This document shows positions 34,688 to 42,758 of a stretch of 64,000 nucleotides of DNA, one piece after another. Each line of letters starts with the position of its first letter. Position 1 is the first letter of the stretch. Where the stretch lies: the NCBI GenBank assembly GCA_963700785.1, contig CAVOYZ010000010.1, positions 310,001-374,000 of the forward strand, given 5' to 3'. Under the pieces are notes generated by a model. It did not search any database. It saw nothing but the letters and a program-made list of their open reading frames with translations, and was not told the origin of the DNA. This stretch comes from CAXMST01 sp963700785. Lineage in GTDB: Bacteria > Actinomycetota > Thermoleophilia > Solirubrobacterales > 70-9. Made by a program: the position numbers and the translations under genes.

Positions 34688-34874
34688 GCCCGGCGTCGTT
34701 CTGCCGCTGGCCCACTCCGGCCACTGGGCGCTGTGGGTGCTCTACGCCGCGCCGGTGGTGGCGGTCGTGGTTGCGCTCGTGGTCAGCTCGATCCGGGTGC
34801 GGCGGCTCGAGGAGGAGGGGGAGGAGGAGGGTGAGCGCGTCGCCGGCGAGTCCGGGCCGGATCCGGGGAACTGA
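34680..34874 (+). CDS. small single-pass membrane protein, last gene of membrane operon
   Basis: The 64-residue protein has one helix (WALWVLYAAPVVAVVVALVV) and a charged, Glu/Arg-rich cytoplasmic tail. Its ATG lies eight bases inside the end of the preceding gene, so the two are translationally coupled. The HSGHW segment before the helix could bind a metal. Family unknown. Confidence 0.6.
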   Translation: MPEPGVVLPLAHSGHWALWVLYAAPVVAVVVALVVSSIRVRRLEEEGEEEGERVAGESGPDPGN

Positions 34875-34892
34875 CCGCGGCCGTGGCCGGCG

Positions 34893-35306
34893 TCAGCCGT
34901 CCGGATCGTTCTCGATCGCGAGCACCGCGCTCGTCATCCGCTGCTGTCCCGCCGGGTCCAGCTCGCTGAAGCGCAGGACCGTGTTAGCGGCCCGGAAGCA
35001 GACGAACGCGGGCGCCCCTTCGCAGCGGACGAACTCCGCCTGAGCGGCATCGGCGTCGTCGAGGACCACGACCGCGCCCGCGGAACCGCCGCCGCCACCG
35101 GCGGCGAAGTCCACGACCCTGACCTCGACGCTCTCCTCCGTGCTCGGCAGCGCCTTGCCGAGGACCAGGCCGGCACCCGCGTCGTTGAGCTCGGCGACGA
35201 GCGTCTCCGCGTCGAAGCTGCGCTCGTCCGAGCAGCCGGCGAGCGCCAGCAGCCCGAGCAGCGACGCGGATGCGAGTCGCAGCCGCCTCTTTCGCCGGAG
35301 CCCCAT
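34893..35306 (-). CDS. putative lipoprotein
   Basis: About 137 residues with a basic N-terminus and lipobox (LGLLALAGCSDE), then a small domain with two Cys (EFVRCEGAPAFVCFRAANTV) likely joined by a disulfide. No family recognised. ATG 35306 lies seven bases after TACGAT on the minus strand; a GTG at 35330 is an alternative. It follows zur on the same strand, 40 bases after the zur stop, so it might be part of the zinc response, but only position suggests this. Confidence 0.65.
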   Translation of the reverse strand: MGLRRKRRLRLASASLLGLLALAGCSDERSFDAETLVAELNDAGAGLVLGKALPSTEESVEVRVVDFAAGGGGGSAGAVVVLDDADAAQAEFVRCEGAPAFVCFRAANTVLRFSELDPAGQQRMTSAVLAIENDPDG

Positions 35307-35346
35307 CGAGTTGATCGTAGGCGGCGCCACACCCGTGAAAACGGCC

Positions 35347-35829
35347 TCAGCGCTTCTGGCAGCTCTCGCAGATCCCGTGCAGCGTGACGTCGTGCGCCTC
35401 GACCTGAAAGGAGGTCTGGTCGCTGACTGCGTGCACCGCCCGCTCGAGGGCCTGGTCGGAGAACGCCACGGTCCTGCCGCAGGCGTCGCAGACGATGTGA
35501 TGGTGGTGCTCGCCGCTGGGCAGCACCAGCTCGAAGCGGGCGGCGCCGTCGGAGACCGCGACCTTGTGCAGCAGGCCGAGATCGGAGAGCAGCGCCAGGG
35601 CCCTGTAGACGCTGGCGGTACCGACGGCCCTGCCCCGTTTGCGCAGCCGGCCGGCGACGTCCTCGGCCTCCAAACAGCCGCCCTCGGCGCCGAGCAGGTC
35701 GATCACCGCGGTCCGCGCCTCGCCGGCACGGTACCCGCGCGCGGCGAGCTCGGCGCGGGCCCGTCGCGCCCACTGCGCGCCGGGGCCTTCCTCCCGGGCG
35801 AGGTCTCGATCCTGCTGTCGCTTCGCCAC
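35347..35829 (-). CDS. zur: Fur-family zinc-responsive regulator
   Basis: The 160-residue protein has the Fur winged helix (LEAEDVAGRLRKRGRAVGTA, SVYRALALLSDLGLLHKV) and the His-rich SGEHHHHIVCDACG metal site, with a structural Zn site completed by CDAC and CESC. Divergence from znuABC makes Zur the best call. GTG 35829 follows TAGCAT (minus strand, 35842-35837) by seven bases. A Fur-type box immediately upstream suggests autoregulation and joint control of znuABC. Confidence 0.88.
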   Translation of the reverse strand: MAKRQQDRDLAREEGPGAQWARRARAELAARGYRAGEARTAVIDLLGAEGGCLEAEDVAGRLRKRGRAVGTASVYRALALLSDLGLLHKVAVSDGAARFELVLPSGEHHHHIVCDACGRTVAFSDQALERAVHAVSDQTSFQVEAHDVTLHGICESCQKR

Positions 35830-35851
35830 GCTGCAGATGCTACCGGCGAGC

Positions 35852-35870
35852 GATAATGATAATCCTTCTC
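35852..35870. promoter_or_regulatory. Fur/Zur-type operator between zur and znuA
   Basis: The 19 bases match the classical Fur box GATAATGATAATCATTATC at 17 of 19 positions (differences at 35865 and 35868). The site lies ten bases upstream of the candidate zur -10 (35837-35842) and ten before TAGAAT (35880-35885), a candidate -10 for znuA. It can therefore block both promoters. Confidence 0.75.
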
Positions 35871-35943
35871 ACATCCCGCTAGAATCTGGTCAGGCGACGC
35901 CGCGCCTGATCGCGACGGACGCCGGCTCGAGTGAACAGGCCCT

Positions 35944-36804
35944 TTGCGCACAGCTGCGATCGTCGTTCTCGCCGTCCTCGCGGCGGCGCTGACGGCCGGC
36001 TGCGGCGAGCAGGGCTCGGCCTCGGCGGAGCGGCCTGAGATCGTCGCGACGACCTCGATCGCCGCCGACATCGTTCGCCAGGTCGCCGGCGACGCGGCCG
36101 ACGTCACGCAGATCGTTCCCGACGGCGCCAGCCCGCACAGCTACGCGCTCAGCGCCCGCGAGCAGCAGGAGCTCGCCGACAGCGACCTCGTCGTCTACTT
36201 CTCGCCCGCTCTCGAGGAGGGACTGCCGATCGACCTGGCGGCGCGCCGGTACGCCTTCGCCGACCACGTCGGCACCGGTGGCGAGGATCCGCACGTCTGG
36301 CTCGACCCGACCCTGATCGCGGCCGCGCTCCCGGACCTTGCGGCGACGCTCGCAGAGATCGACCCCGCCGGCGCGGAGGAGTACCGGAGGCGTGCCCGCC
36401 GCTACCGCGAGCGGCTCGGCGAGCTCGATCGTGAGCTGGCGAGGATGGTCGCGACGATCCCGCCGGCCTCCCGCGAGCTGGTCACCTCGCACGACCTGAT
36501 GGGCTACTTCGCCGACCGCTACGGGTTCGAGCTCACCGGGGCGCCGTTCGGGCTGTCGCCGGAGGCTGAGGCGAGCGCCGGCGAGCTCGCGGAGCTGATC
36601 GATCGGATCAGGGCCGAGGCGGTGCCAGCCGTGTTCGCCCAGCAGGGCGACGATCCCGAGGTGCTGCGGCGGGTCGCGGAGGAGGCGGGCGTCGAGGTCG
36701 TCGATGACCTGCTGCTCGAGTCGCTCGGCGACGGCTCGGGCGGATACGTGGAGATGATGGAGGCCTCGACCGCGAGGATCGTCGCCGCTCTGGGGGGCCG
36801 ATGA
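35944..36804 (+). CDS. znuA: zinc ABC transporter, substrate-binding lipoprotein
   Basis: The 286-residue protein has a lipobox (LAAALTAGC) and the cluster-9 metal-binding fold. Ligand His occur in GASPHSYALS, GEDPHVWLDP and LVTSHDLMGY, with an acidic fourth ligand region near FAQQGDDPEV. It lacks the His-rich loop of some ZnuA proteins. The start is TTG at 35944, 58 bases after TAGAAT; no better codon exists in frame. The stop overlaps znuC. Context with Zur supports zinc over manganese. Confidence 0.87.
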   Translation: MRTAAIVVLAVLAAALTAGCGEQGSASAERPEIVATTSIAADIVRQVAGDAADVTQIVPDGASPHSYALSAREQQELADSDLVVYFSPALEEGLPIDLAARRYAFADHVGTGGEDPHVWLDPTLIAAALPDLAATLAEIDPAGAEEYRRRARRYRERLGELDRELARMVATIPPASRELVTSHDLMGYFADRYGFELTGAPFGLSPEAEASAGELAELIDRIRAEAVPAVFAQQGDDPEVLRRVAEEAGVEVVDDLLLESLGDGSGGYVEMMEASTARIVAALGGR

Positions 36805-37598
36805 GCGACGAGCTCGAGGACGTCGCCGTCGAGCCGGCCGCCGCGCATGCGGGCCAGGCGCTCTGCATGCACAGCCTGTCCGCGTCCTACGGCGGCGTCG
36901 TCGCCCTCGAGGAGATCGATCTCGAGGTTCCGTACGGAGCGTCGGTGGCGGTGCTCGGCCCGAACGGCGCCGGCAAGAGCTCCCTGTTCGCCGCCGCCGT
37001 CGGCCTGCTGCGGCCGAGCGCCGGATCGGTCGGCGTCGGCGACCGCGGCGTCGCCTGGCTGCCGCAGCAGCTCGACGTCGAGCCCGCCTTCCCGCTGACC
37101 GTCGAGGACGTGGTCCGGATGGGTCGCTGGGGGCGCGGGCGCTGGCTCCGCCGTCTCGATCGCGAGGACCGGCGCCGGGTGGCGGCGGCGATCTCGGAGC
37201 TGGGCATCGCCGATCTCGCCGGTCGGCGGCTCAGCGCGCTCTCGGGCGGGCAGCGCCAGAGGGCGTTGATCGCGCAGGTCATGGCCCAGGACGCGGGCCT
37301 GATCCTGCTCGACGAGCCGCTGACCGGGGTCGACCGACCGACCGCCGCGGCGATCGGGAGCCTGATCGCCCGCTGGCGCGACGAGGGGCGGACGGTGATG
37401 GTCGCGACCCACGATCTCGAGTCGGCCGCTCACGACTACGACCTCGTGATCGCGATCAACCGCCGGGTGATCGCCTACGGGCCGGCCGCGCAGGTCTGCA
37501 CCGAGGAGGTGCTCCGCCGGACCTTCAGCGGCCACGTCGCGCGACTCGACGGCGAGGACCTCGTCGACACCTCGCATCAGCACCCGGGGGCGGCCTGA
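36801..37598 (+). CDS. znuC: zinc ABC transporter, ATPase
   Basis: The 265-residue ABC ATPase has Walker A GPNGAGKSS, the signature LSGGQRQRA, Walker B LILLDEPLTG and the switch His in VATHD. The Q-loop LPQQLDVE matches metal-type importers. ATG 36801 overlaps the znuA stop by four bases and the gene ends two bases before znuB, so the three subunits are made together. Confidence 0.9.
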   Translation: MSDELEDVAVEPAAAHAGQALCMHSLSASYGGVVALEEIDLEVPYGASVAVLGPNGAGKSSLFAAAVGLLRPSAGSVGVGDRGVAWLPQQLDVEPAFPLTVEDVVRMGRWGRGRWLRRLDREDRRRVAAAISELGIADLAGRRLSALSGGQRQRALIAQVMAQDAGLILLDEPLTGVDRPTAAAIGSLIARWRDEGRTVMVATHDLESAAHDYDLVIAINRRVIAYGPAAQVCTEEVLRRTFSGHVARLDGEDLVDTSHQHPGAA

Positions 37599-37600
37599 CC

Positions 37601-38473
37601 TTGTCGGCGGCGCCGCAGATCCTCGCGCTGCTCGGCCCGATCGGCGAGCCGTTCGAGTCGGAGTTCATCCGCACCGGCGCCACCGCGGCGATCATCATCG
37701 GCCTGCTCTGCGGCGCGGTCGGGGTCCTGGTCGTGGTCCGGGGCATGGCGCTGCTGGCCGACTCCTTCGCTCACGGCGTGCTGCCGGGCGTCGCGATCGC
37801 GGTCCTGCTGACCAGCGCCGAGGCGGACCCCTCACAGGTCGCGGTGCTCGCGGGAGGGCTGGCCGGGGGGCTGGTCACCGCGGCCGGCACCGCCCTGATC
37901 CTGCGTCGCAGCGGGCTCAAGGACGACACCGCCGCCGCGGTGATGTTCGTCTTCATGCTCGCGCTCGGCGTCGTCCTGATCTCCCGGGTCAGCAACTTCG
38001 CGGTCGATCTCACCGCCTTCCTGTTCGGGGACGTGCTCAGCGTCGACGCCGCCGAGCTGCCGCTGACCGCGGCCCTGGCCGCCGGCGTGCTTGCCGCCTT
38101 CGCACTGCTCTACCGGCCGATCGTCCTCGTTACCTTCGACCGCCGCCGGGCTGCCGCCGCCGGGCTGCGCGTCGATCGGATCGAGCTCGCGACGATGGTT
38201 CTGCTCGCGTTCGCCGTGGTGATCGGCTTTCGCGTGGTCGGGGCGCTGCTGGTGCTCGGCCTGTTGATCGCGCCGCCGGCGGCCGCGGCGATGGTCACCC
38301 GGCGGCTGCCGGCGATGATCGCGGTCTCGGCCGCGATCGCTGCGGCCAGCGGCCCGCTCGGCCTGCTCGTCTCCTGGCACCTGGACGTCGCCGCCGGCGC
38401 CTCGATCGTCCTGGTGGCGGTCGGGATCTCGCTCGTCCTGATCGCCCTCCGGCCCCGCGGCCGGCTCGGCTGA
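37601..38473 (+). CDS. znuB: zinc ABC transporter, permease
   Basis: The 290-residue permease of the ABC-3 (cluster 9) family has about eight helices, with RGMALLADSFAHGVLPGVAI and GALLVLGLLIAPPAAAAMVT as its family signatures. TTG 37601 starts two bases after znuC. With ZnuA and ZnuC it forms a complete high-affinity zinc importer under the putative Zur operator. Confidence 0.9.
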   Translation: MSAAPQILALLGPIGEPFESEFIRTGATAAIIIGLLCGAVGVLVVVRGMALLADSFAHGVLPGVAIAVLLTSAEADPSQVAVLAGGLAGGLVTAAGTALILRRSGLKDDTAAAVMFVFMLALGVVLISRVSNFAVDLTAFLFGDVLSVDAAELPLTAALAAGVLAAFALLYRPIVLVTFDRRRAAAAGLRVDRIELATMVLLAFAVVIGFRVVGALLVLGLLIAPPAAAAMVTRRLPAMIAVSAAIAAASGPLGLLVSWHLDVAAGASIVLVAVGISLVLIALRPRGRLG

Positions 38474-38508
38474 CTGCCGCCGCGATCCGGCGCCGATACG
38501 GTTGGCCG

Positions 38509-39486
38509 ATGCGCGCCCTGGTCCTCAACCGCACCGACGGCCCCGAGCAGCTCGAGCCGGCCGAGCTGCCGGAGCCCGAGCCGGAGCCCGGCCACCTGCT
38601 GATCGATGTCCGCGCGGCCGGGGTCTCGTTCCCGGACCTGCTGCTGACCCGGGGCGAGTACCAGCTCAAGCCGGAGCTGCCGTTCACCCCCGGGGTCGAG
38701 TGCGCCGGCGTCGTCCGGCAGGCACCCGAGGGGTCGGGATTCTCCCCGGGTGAGCGGGTGATGGCGCTGACGATGCTCGGCACCTTCGCCGAGGTCGTCC
38801 GGGCGCCGCTGGCGATGTGCTTCCCGATCCCCGAGGGGCTCGACTTCGAGCAGGCGGCCGGCTTCGTGATGAACTACCACACCGCCCATTTCGCGCTTGC
38901 CCGTCGCGGGCGTCTGCGCGCGGGCGAGACGCTGCTGGTGCACGGCGCAGCCGGGGGCGTCGGGACCGCTGCGGTCCAGGTGGGCAAGGGCCTCGGCGCC
39001 CGGGTGCTGGCCGTGGTCAGCGATGACCAGAAGGCGGCCGTCGCCCGTGAGGCCGGCGCCGACGAGGTGATCGACTCGGGCGGCGACTGGGTCGCGGCGA
39101 CGCGCCAGGCGACCGCGGGCCGTGGAGCCGACGCGATCTTCGATCCGGTCGGCGGCGAGCGACTCGAGTCCTCACCGCGCTGTCTGGCGCCGGAGGGGCG
39201 GCTGTTGGTGATCGGCTTCGCCGAGGGATCGATTCCCTCGCTGGCGGCAAACCGGATCCTGCTGCGCAACATCGACGTCGTCGGGGTCAACTGGGGTGGC
39301 TTCTTGCCGGTCGATCCGGCCCTGCCGGCCGCCACGCACGCGGCGCTCGCGCAGATGGTCGCCGACGGGCACGTCGCCCCGATCGTCGGCCAGAGCTACC
39401 CGCTCGAATCGGCGCCGCAGGCGCTCGCCGATCTCGACGCTCGGCGAGCCCGGGGAAAGCTGGTGCTGGCGATCAGCCCCGGCTGA
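38509..39486 (+). CDS. NADPH:quinone oxidoreductase-like medium-chain reductase
   Basis: The 325-residue protein has the quinone-oxidoreductase pattern: AAGVSFPDLLLTRGEYQ, PFTPGVECAGVV, LLVHGAAGGVGTAAVQVGK and IFDPVGGERLESS. It lacks structural zinc Cys. ATG 38509 follows TACGGT (38497-38502) by six bases, fitting a leaderless promoter independent of the znu operon. Likely reduces quinones or enones with NADPH. Confidence 0.85.
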   Translation: MRALVLNRTDGPEQLEPAELPEPEPEPGHLLIDVRAAGVSFPDLLLTRGEYQLKPELPFTPGVECAGVVRQAPEGSGFSPGERVMALTMLGTFAEVVRAPLAMCFPIPEGLDFEQAAGFVMNYHTAHFALARRGRLRAGETLLVHGAAGGVGTAAVQVGKGLGARVLAVVSDDQKAAVAREAGADEVIDSGGDWVAATRQATAGRGADAIFDPVGGERLESSPRCLAPEGRLLVIGFAEGSIPSLAANRILLRNIDVVGVNWGGFLPVDPALPAATHAALAQMVADGHVAPIVGQSYPLESAPQALADLDARRARGKLVLAISPG

Positions 39487-39499
39487 GCGGCGGGCTCGC

Positions 39500-40543
39500 C
39501 TAACCCTCGAGCACCAGCTCCGCGGCGGTGCGGAGCAACTCGGCGTCACCCTGGATCAGCAGCGTCGTGACCACCGACTCGCGCCACTTGGCGAGATCGT
39601 CGGCGATCTTCTCCCGCGGGCCGATCAACGACATCGCGTCGATCAGCTCGAACGGGATCTTGGCGGCCGCCTCGTCCTTCTTGCCGTCGAGGTAGAGATC
39701 CTGGATCTCGAGGACCTCCTTCTCGTAGCCCATCCGGATCGGGACGTTGGCGTGGAAGTTCTTCCCCTTGGCGCCCATCCCACCGAAGTAGAGGGCGTAG
39801 AAGGGCCGCAGCGCGTCGGCGCACTGCTGCACGTCGTCGGCGACGATCATCGGCACCATGCAGGCGACCTCGAAGTCCTCGGCGCTGCGCCGCGCGCCCT
39901 CGCGCGCCCAGCCCTCCTCGAGCGAGGGCAGGTAGATGTCCTGGTGGCTGGGCGAGAACAGCATCGACATCCAGCCGTCGCAGACCTCCGCGCAGAGCGC
40001 GATGTTCTTCGGGCCCTCACAGCCGAGGAAGATCGGGATCTCCTCGCGCAGCGGGTGGATCGAGGCCTTCAGCGGCTTGCCGAGCCCGGTGCCGTCGGCC
40101 ATCGGCAGCGGATAGTGGGGGCCGTCGTTGGTCACCGGAGCCTCGCGGGCCCAGATGTCGCGCATGATCGCGATGTACTCGCGGGTCCGCGCCAGCGGCT
40201 TCGCGAACGGCATCCCGTACCAGCCCTCGACTACCTGCGGTCCGGAGACGCCGATCCCGAGGATGAAGCGGCCGCCGGAGAGGTGGTCGATCGTCATCGC
40301 CGCCATCGCCGCCGCCGCCGGCTGGCGGGCCGACATCTGCATGATCGCCGTCCCGAGCCGCATCGTCTTCGTCTCCGAGCCCCACCAGGCCAGCGGCGCG
40401 ATGCAGTCGGACCCGTAGGCCTCGGAGGTCCACATCGAGTCGAAGCCGAGTCGCTCCGCCTCAGCGATCATCTCCTCGATCCCGGCGGGCGGCCCGCCGG
40501 CCCAGTAGCCGGTGTTGAGCCCGAGCTGAAGATTGCCGGCCAC
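39500..40543 (-). CDS. luciferase-like (LLM class) F420/flavin-dependent oxidoreductase
   Basis: The 347-residue TIM-barrel protein opens with LQLGLNTGYWAGGPPAGIEE and AERLGFDSMWTSEAYGSDCI, then TKTMRLGTAIMQMSARQPAA, the pattern of actinobacterial F420-dependent LLM enzymes. GTG 40543 follows TAGGGT (minus strand) by six bases. It is convergent with the quinone-reductase gene. Cofactor F420 is likely by subfamily, but the substrate is unknown. Confidence 0.83.
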   Translation of the reverse strand: MAGNLQLGLNTGYWAGGPPAGIEEMIAEAERLGFDSMWTSEAYGSDCIAPLAWWGSETKTMRLGTAIMQMSARQPAAAAMAAMTIDHLSGGRFILGIGVSGPQVVEGWYGMPFAKPLARTREYIAIMRDIWAREAPVTNDGPHYPLPMADGTGLGKPLKASIHPLREEIPIFLGCEGPKNIALCAEVCDGWMSMLFSPSHQDIYLPSLEEGWAREGARRSAEDFEVACMVPMIVADDVQQCADALRPFYALYFGGMGAKGKNFHANVPIRMGYEKEVLEIQDLYLDGKKDEAAAKIPFELIDAMSLIGPREKIADDLAKWRESVVTTLLIQGDAELLRTAAELVLEG

Positions 40544-40552
40544 GCCGCAACC

Positions 40553-42065
40553 CTACCCGACCGCCGAGCGCTCCTCGGCCGCCCGCAGCGGTGGCCCGTC
40601 GACCCCGCAGCTGTAGTCGACGTCGAGGTTGCCGGGGCAGTGCCCCGCCCTCTCCGTCGCCTCCTCGAAGACGTCGTTGGAGATGAACAGGAATGAGAGC
40701 GCGGCGCCGGCGACCGCGAGCCCGGCCGTGACCACCATCGCGGCGTCGAAGCCGGCCTGCAGGGCGACGGGATCCTGGAAGTCGGTGCCGCTCAGCCCGA
40801 CGATCAGCGGCAGCGCCGCGACCGCCCCGAGCTGGCCGGTCCGCGCGACCGCGTTGTTGACGCCCGAGGCGACGCCTGCCTGGCGCTCATCGGCGGCGGC
40901 GAGCACGGTGGCGGTGATCGGGGCGACGACCAGCGCGAGCCCGAGCCCGTAGACGACGACGGCCGGGAGCACCGTGCCCAGGTAGCTGTCGCCGGCCTCG
41001 ATCCCGCCCATCATCAGCATCCCGACCGCGATCAGCAGCGAGCCCACGGTCAGCGGCAGCTTCGGGCCGATCCGCTGCGCGAGCGCGCCGGCTCGCGCCG
41101 AGAGCAGCAGCAGCAGGACCGTGACCGGCAGGGCGGCCGCCCCGGCCTCGATGGCCGAGTAGCCGAGCACCACCTGGAGCACGATCACGAGCAGGAAGAA
41201 GACCCCTCCGAGCGCCGCGTAGACGGCGAAGGTGACGGCGTTCGCGGCCGAGAACTGCCGCGATCGGAAGATCGACAGCGGCAGCATCGGCTGCTCGGCG
41301 CGACGCTCGGTCGCAAAGAAGGCGGCGCCCGCGCTGAGCCCAAAGATCAACGCGATCGCGACGCCACCGGACATCTCGCCCCGCTCGGCTGCCTGGATCA
41401 GCGCGAAGGTGATTCCGCCCAGCGCCAGCGCCGCCAGCAGCGAACCACGCAGATCGAGGCGCCCGGTAGCCGACTCGTCGCGGCTCTCGGGAATGTGCCG
41501 CGGGGCGGCCCAGACGATCAGCGCGCCGAGCGGCAGATTGATGAAGAAGATCGCGCGCCAGTCGACGGCGTCGACGAGATAGCCGCCGAGCAACGGTCCG
41601 ATCGCACCGGCGATCCCGCCCAGCGCCGACCACGCTCCGATCGCCCGCGCCCGATCGCCGCGGCGGAAGCCGGATTCGATGATCGCCAGGCTCCCCGGGG
41701 TGAGGAGCGCTCCGCCGACCCCCTGGAAGATCCGGGCGGCGACCAGCCATTCGATCGTCGGCGCCAGCGCGCAGAGCAGCGAGGCGCCGGTGAACCAGAC
41801 GACGCCGATCACGAAGACCCGCCGCCGGCCGAAGCGGTCGCCGAGCGAGCCGCCGATCAGGATCAGCGAAGCAAGCGTCAGCAGGTAGCCGTTCAGGGTC
41901 CACTGCAGCCCGGCGACGTCGGCGCCCAGGTCCGCGCCGATAGCCGGCAGCGCCACGTTGACGACCGTCGCCTCGAGGAACGCGATGCCGGAGCCGAGCA
42001 CGGTCAGCGCGATCAGCCATCGCCCGGCCGGGGTCCCGAATTCGATTTCTCCCGGCCCGCGGCAT
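40553..42065 (-). CDS. MFS multidrug exporter (DHA2 type), frameshifted near its start
   Basis: The main frame encodes a 14-helix DHA2 exporter with FLEATVVNVALPAIGADLGA, GGSLGDRFGRRRVFVIGV and GPLLGGYLVDAVDWR. That frame has no conventional start before helix 1 other than GTG 42001, which would cut the first helix. ATG 42065, two bases after the upstream stop, opens a neighbouring frame (MPRAGRNRIRDPGR) that joins RWLIALTVLGSGIAFLE if one surplus base near 42025-42062 is removed. I therefore annotate one gene with a +1 indel. Substrate unknown. Confidence 0.8.
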
Positions 42066-42067
42066 CG

Positions 42068-42640
42068 CTAGAGGCCGAGGCCGCGCACGCCGCCCTCGTC
42101 CCAGCCGAGGTGATGGGCGAGCTCGTGGCGGACCGTGCGCTCGACCTGCGCCCGCAGCAGATCGGGGTCGTGGCCGAAGTCGCGCTCCAGGGTGTCCTGG
42201 TAGATCACGATCCGATCCGGATAGCCGTCGCGGGCGACCGTGTCGCCGATGTAGTGCCCGTAGGCGCGGTGCTCGTGGCCAAGGCCCGAGACGACCACGG
42301 GCGTGCTCTCGAGCAGCTCCTGGAATTGCTCCGGCAGGTCGTCGAGCGCGCTGATCACGAGCTCGTCGAACTCGCTCGGCGGCTGATCCGGGACGGGCAG
42401 CGTGGCCAGCGCTTCACTGCGATCGACCAGCCGCCGGAACTCCGGCTCCGGCATCTCCTCGCCGGCCAGCGTCACGGTCAGCCAGCCGGCGACCAGCACG
42501 ATCAGAAGGGCGCCGGCGAGGAGCGTCAGCAGGCCGCCGAGCCCGGCGAACGAGGGCGGGTCGAGCAACAGCAGCAGCAGGCCGGTGAGGAAGATGACGA
42601 ATGCGGCCGCTCGCAGCGGTGGGCCGATGATCTCCCACAT
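42068..42640 (-). CDS. membrane-anchored zincin-type metallopeptidase
   Basis: The 190-residue protein has two N-terminal membrane helices (AAAFVIFLTGLLLLLLDPPS, LLTLLAGALLIVLVAGWLTV) and a C-terminal minimal zincin (VRHELAHHLGWDEGGVRGLG) with the HExxH site. This C-terminal part matches the small metallopeptidase family of actinobacteria (Zincin_1 type), which normally lacks membrane helices. ATG 42640 follows TAACCT (minus strand) by seven bases. The MFS gene begins two bases after its stop. Confidence 0.75.
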   Translation of the reverse strand: MWEIIGPPLRAAAFVIFLTGLLLLLLDPPSFAGLGGLLTLLAGALLIVLVAGWLTVTLAGEEMPEPEFRRLVDRSEALATLPVPDQPPSEFDELVISALDDLPEQFQELLESTPVVVSGLGHEHRAYGHYIGDTVARDGYPDRIVIYQDTLERDFGHDPDLLRAQVERTVRHELAHHLGWDEGGVRGLGL

Positions 42641-42758
42641 GGGCCGAAGGTTAGAGCGGCCCCAGGCCGGGCTTAGCCGGCCGGCGGACCGTCCCCGCCG
42701 GGGCGTGAACCGTTGAGTGGCTCCTGGCCCCCCGAAGGGTTCACTCGCCCGGTGCGGC

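Noticed and set aside
40887..42065. 392-residue alternative frame over the MFS gene
   Set aside because: Only its first 14 codons are plausible, as the true N-terminus of the MFS exporter before a one-base indel. The remainder is an Arg-rich shadow.
42705..42744. Inverted repeat GTGAACC / GGTTCAC after sufD as a terminator
   Set aside because: Only seven pairs with a 26-base loop and no T-run; too weak to call.
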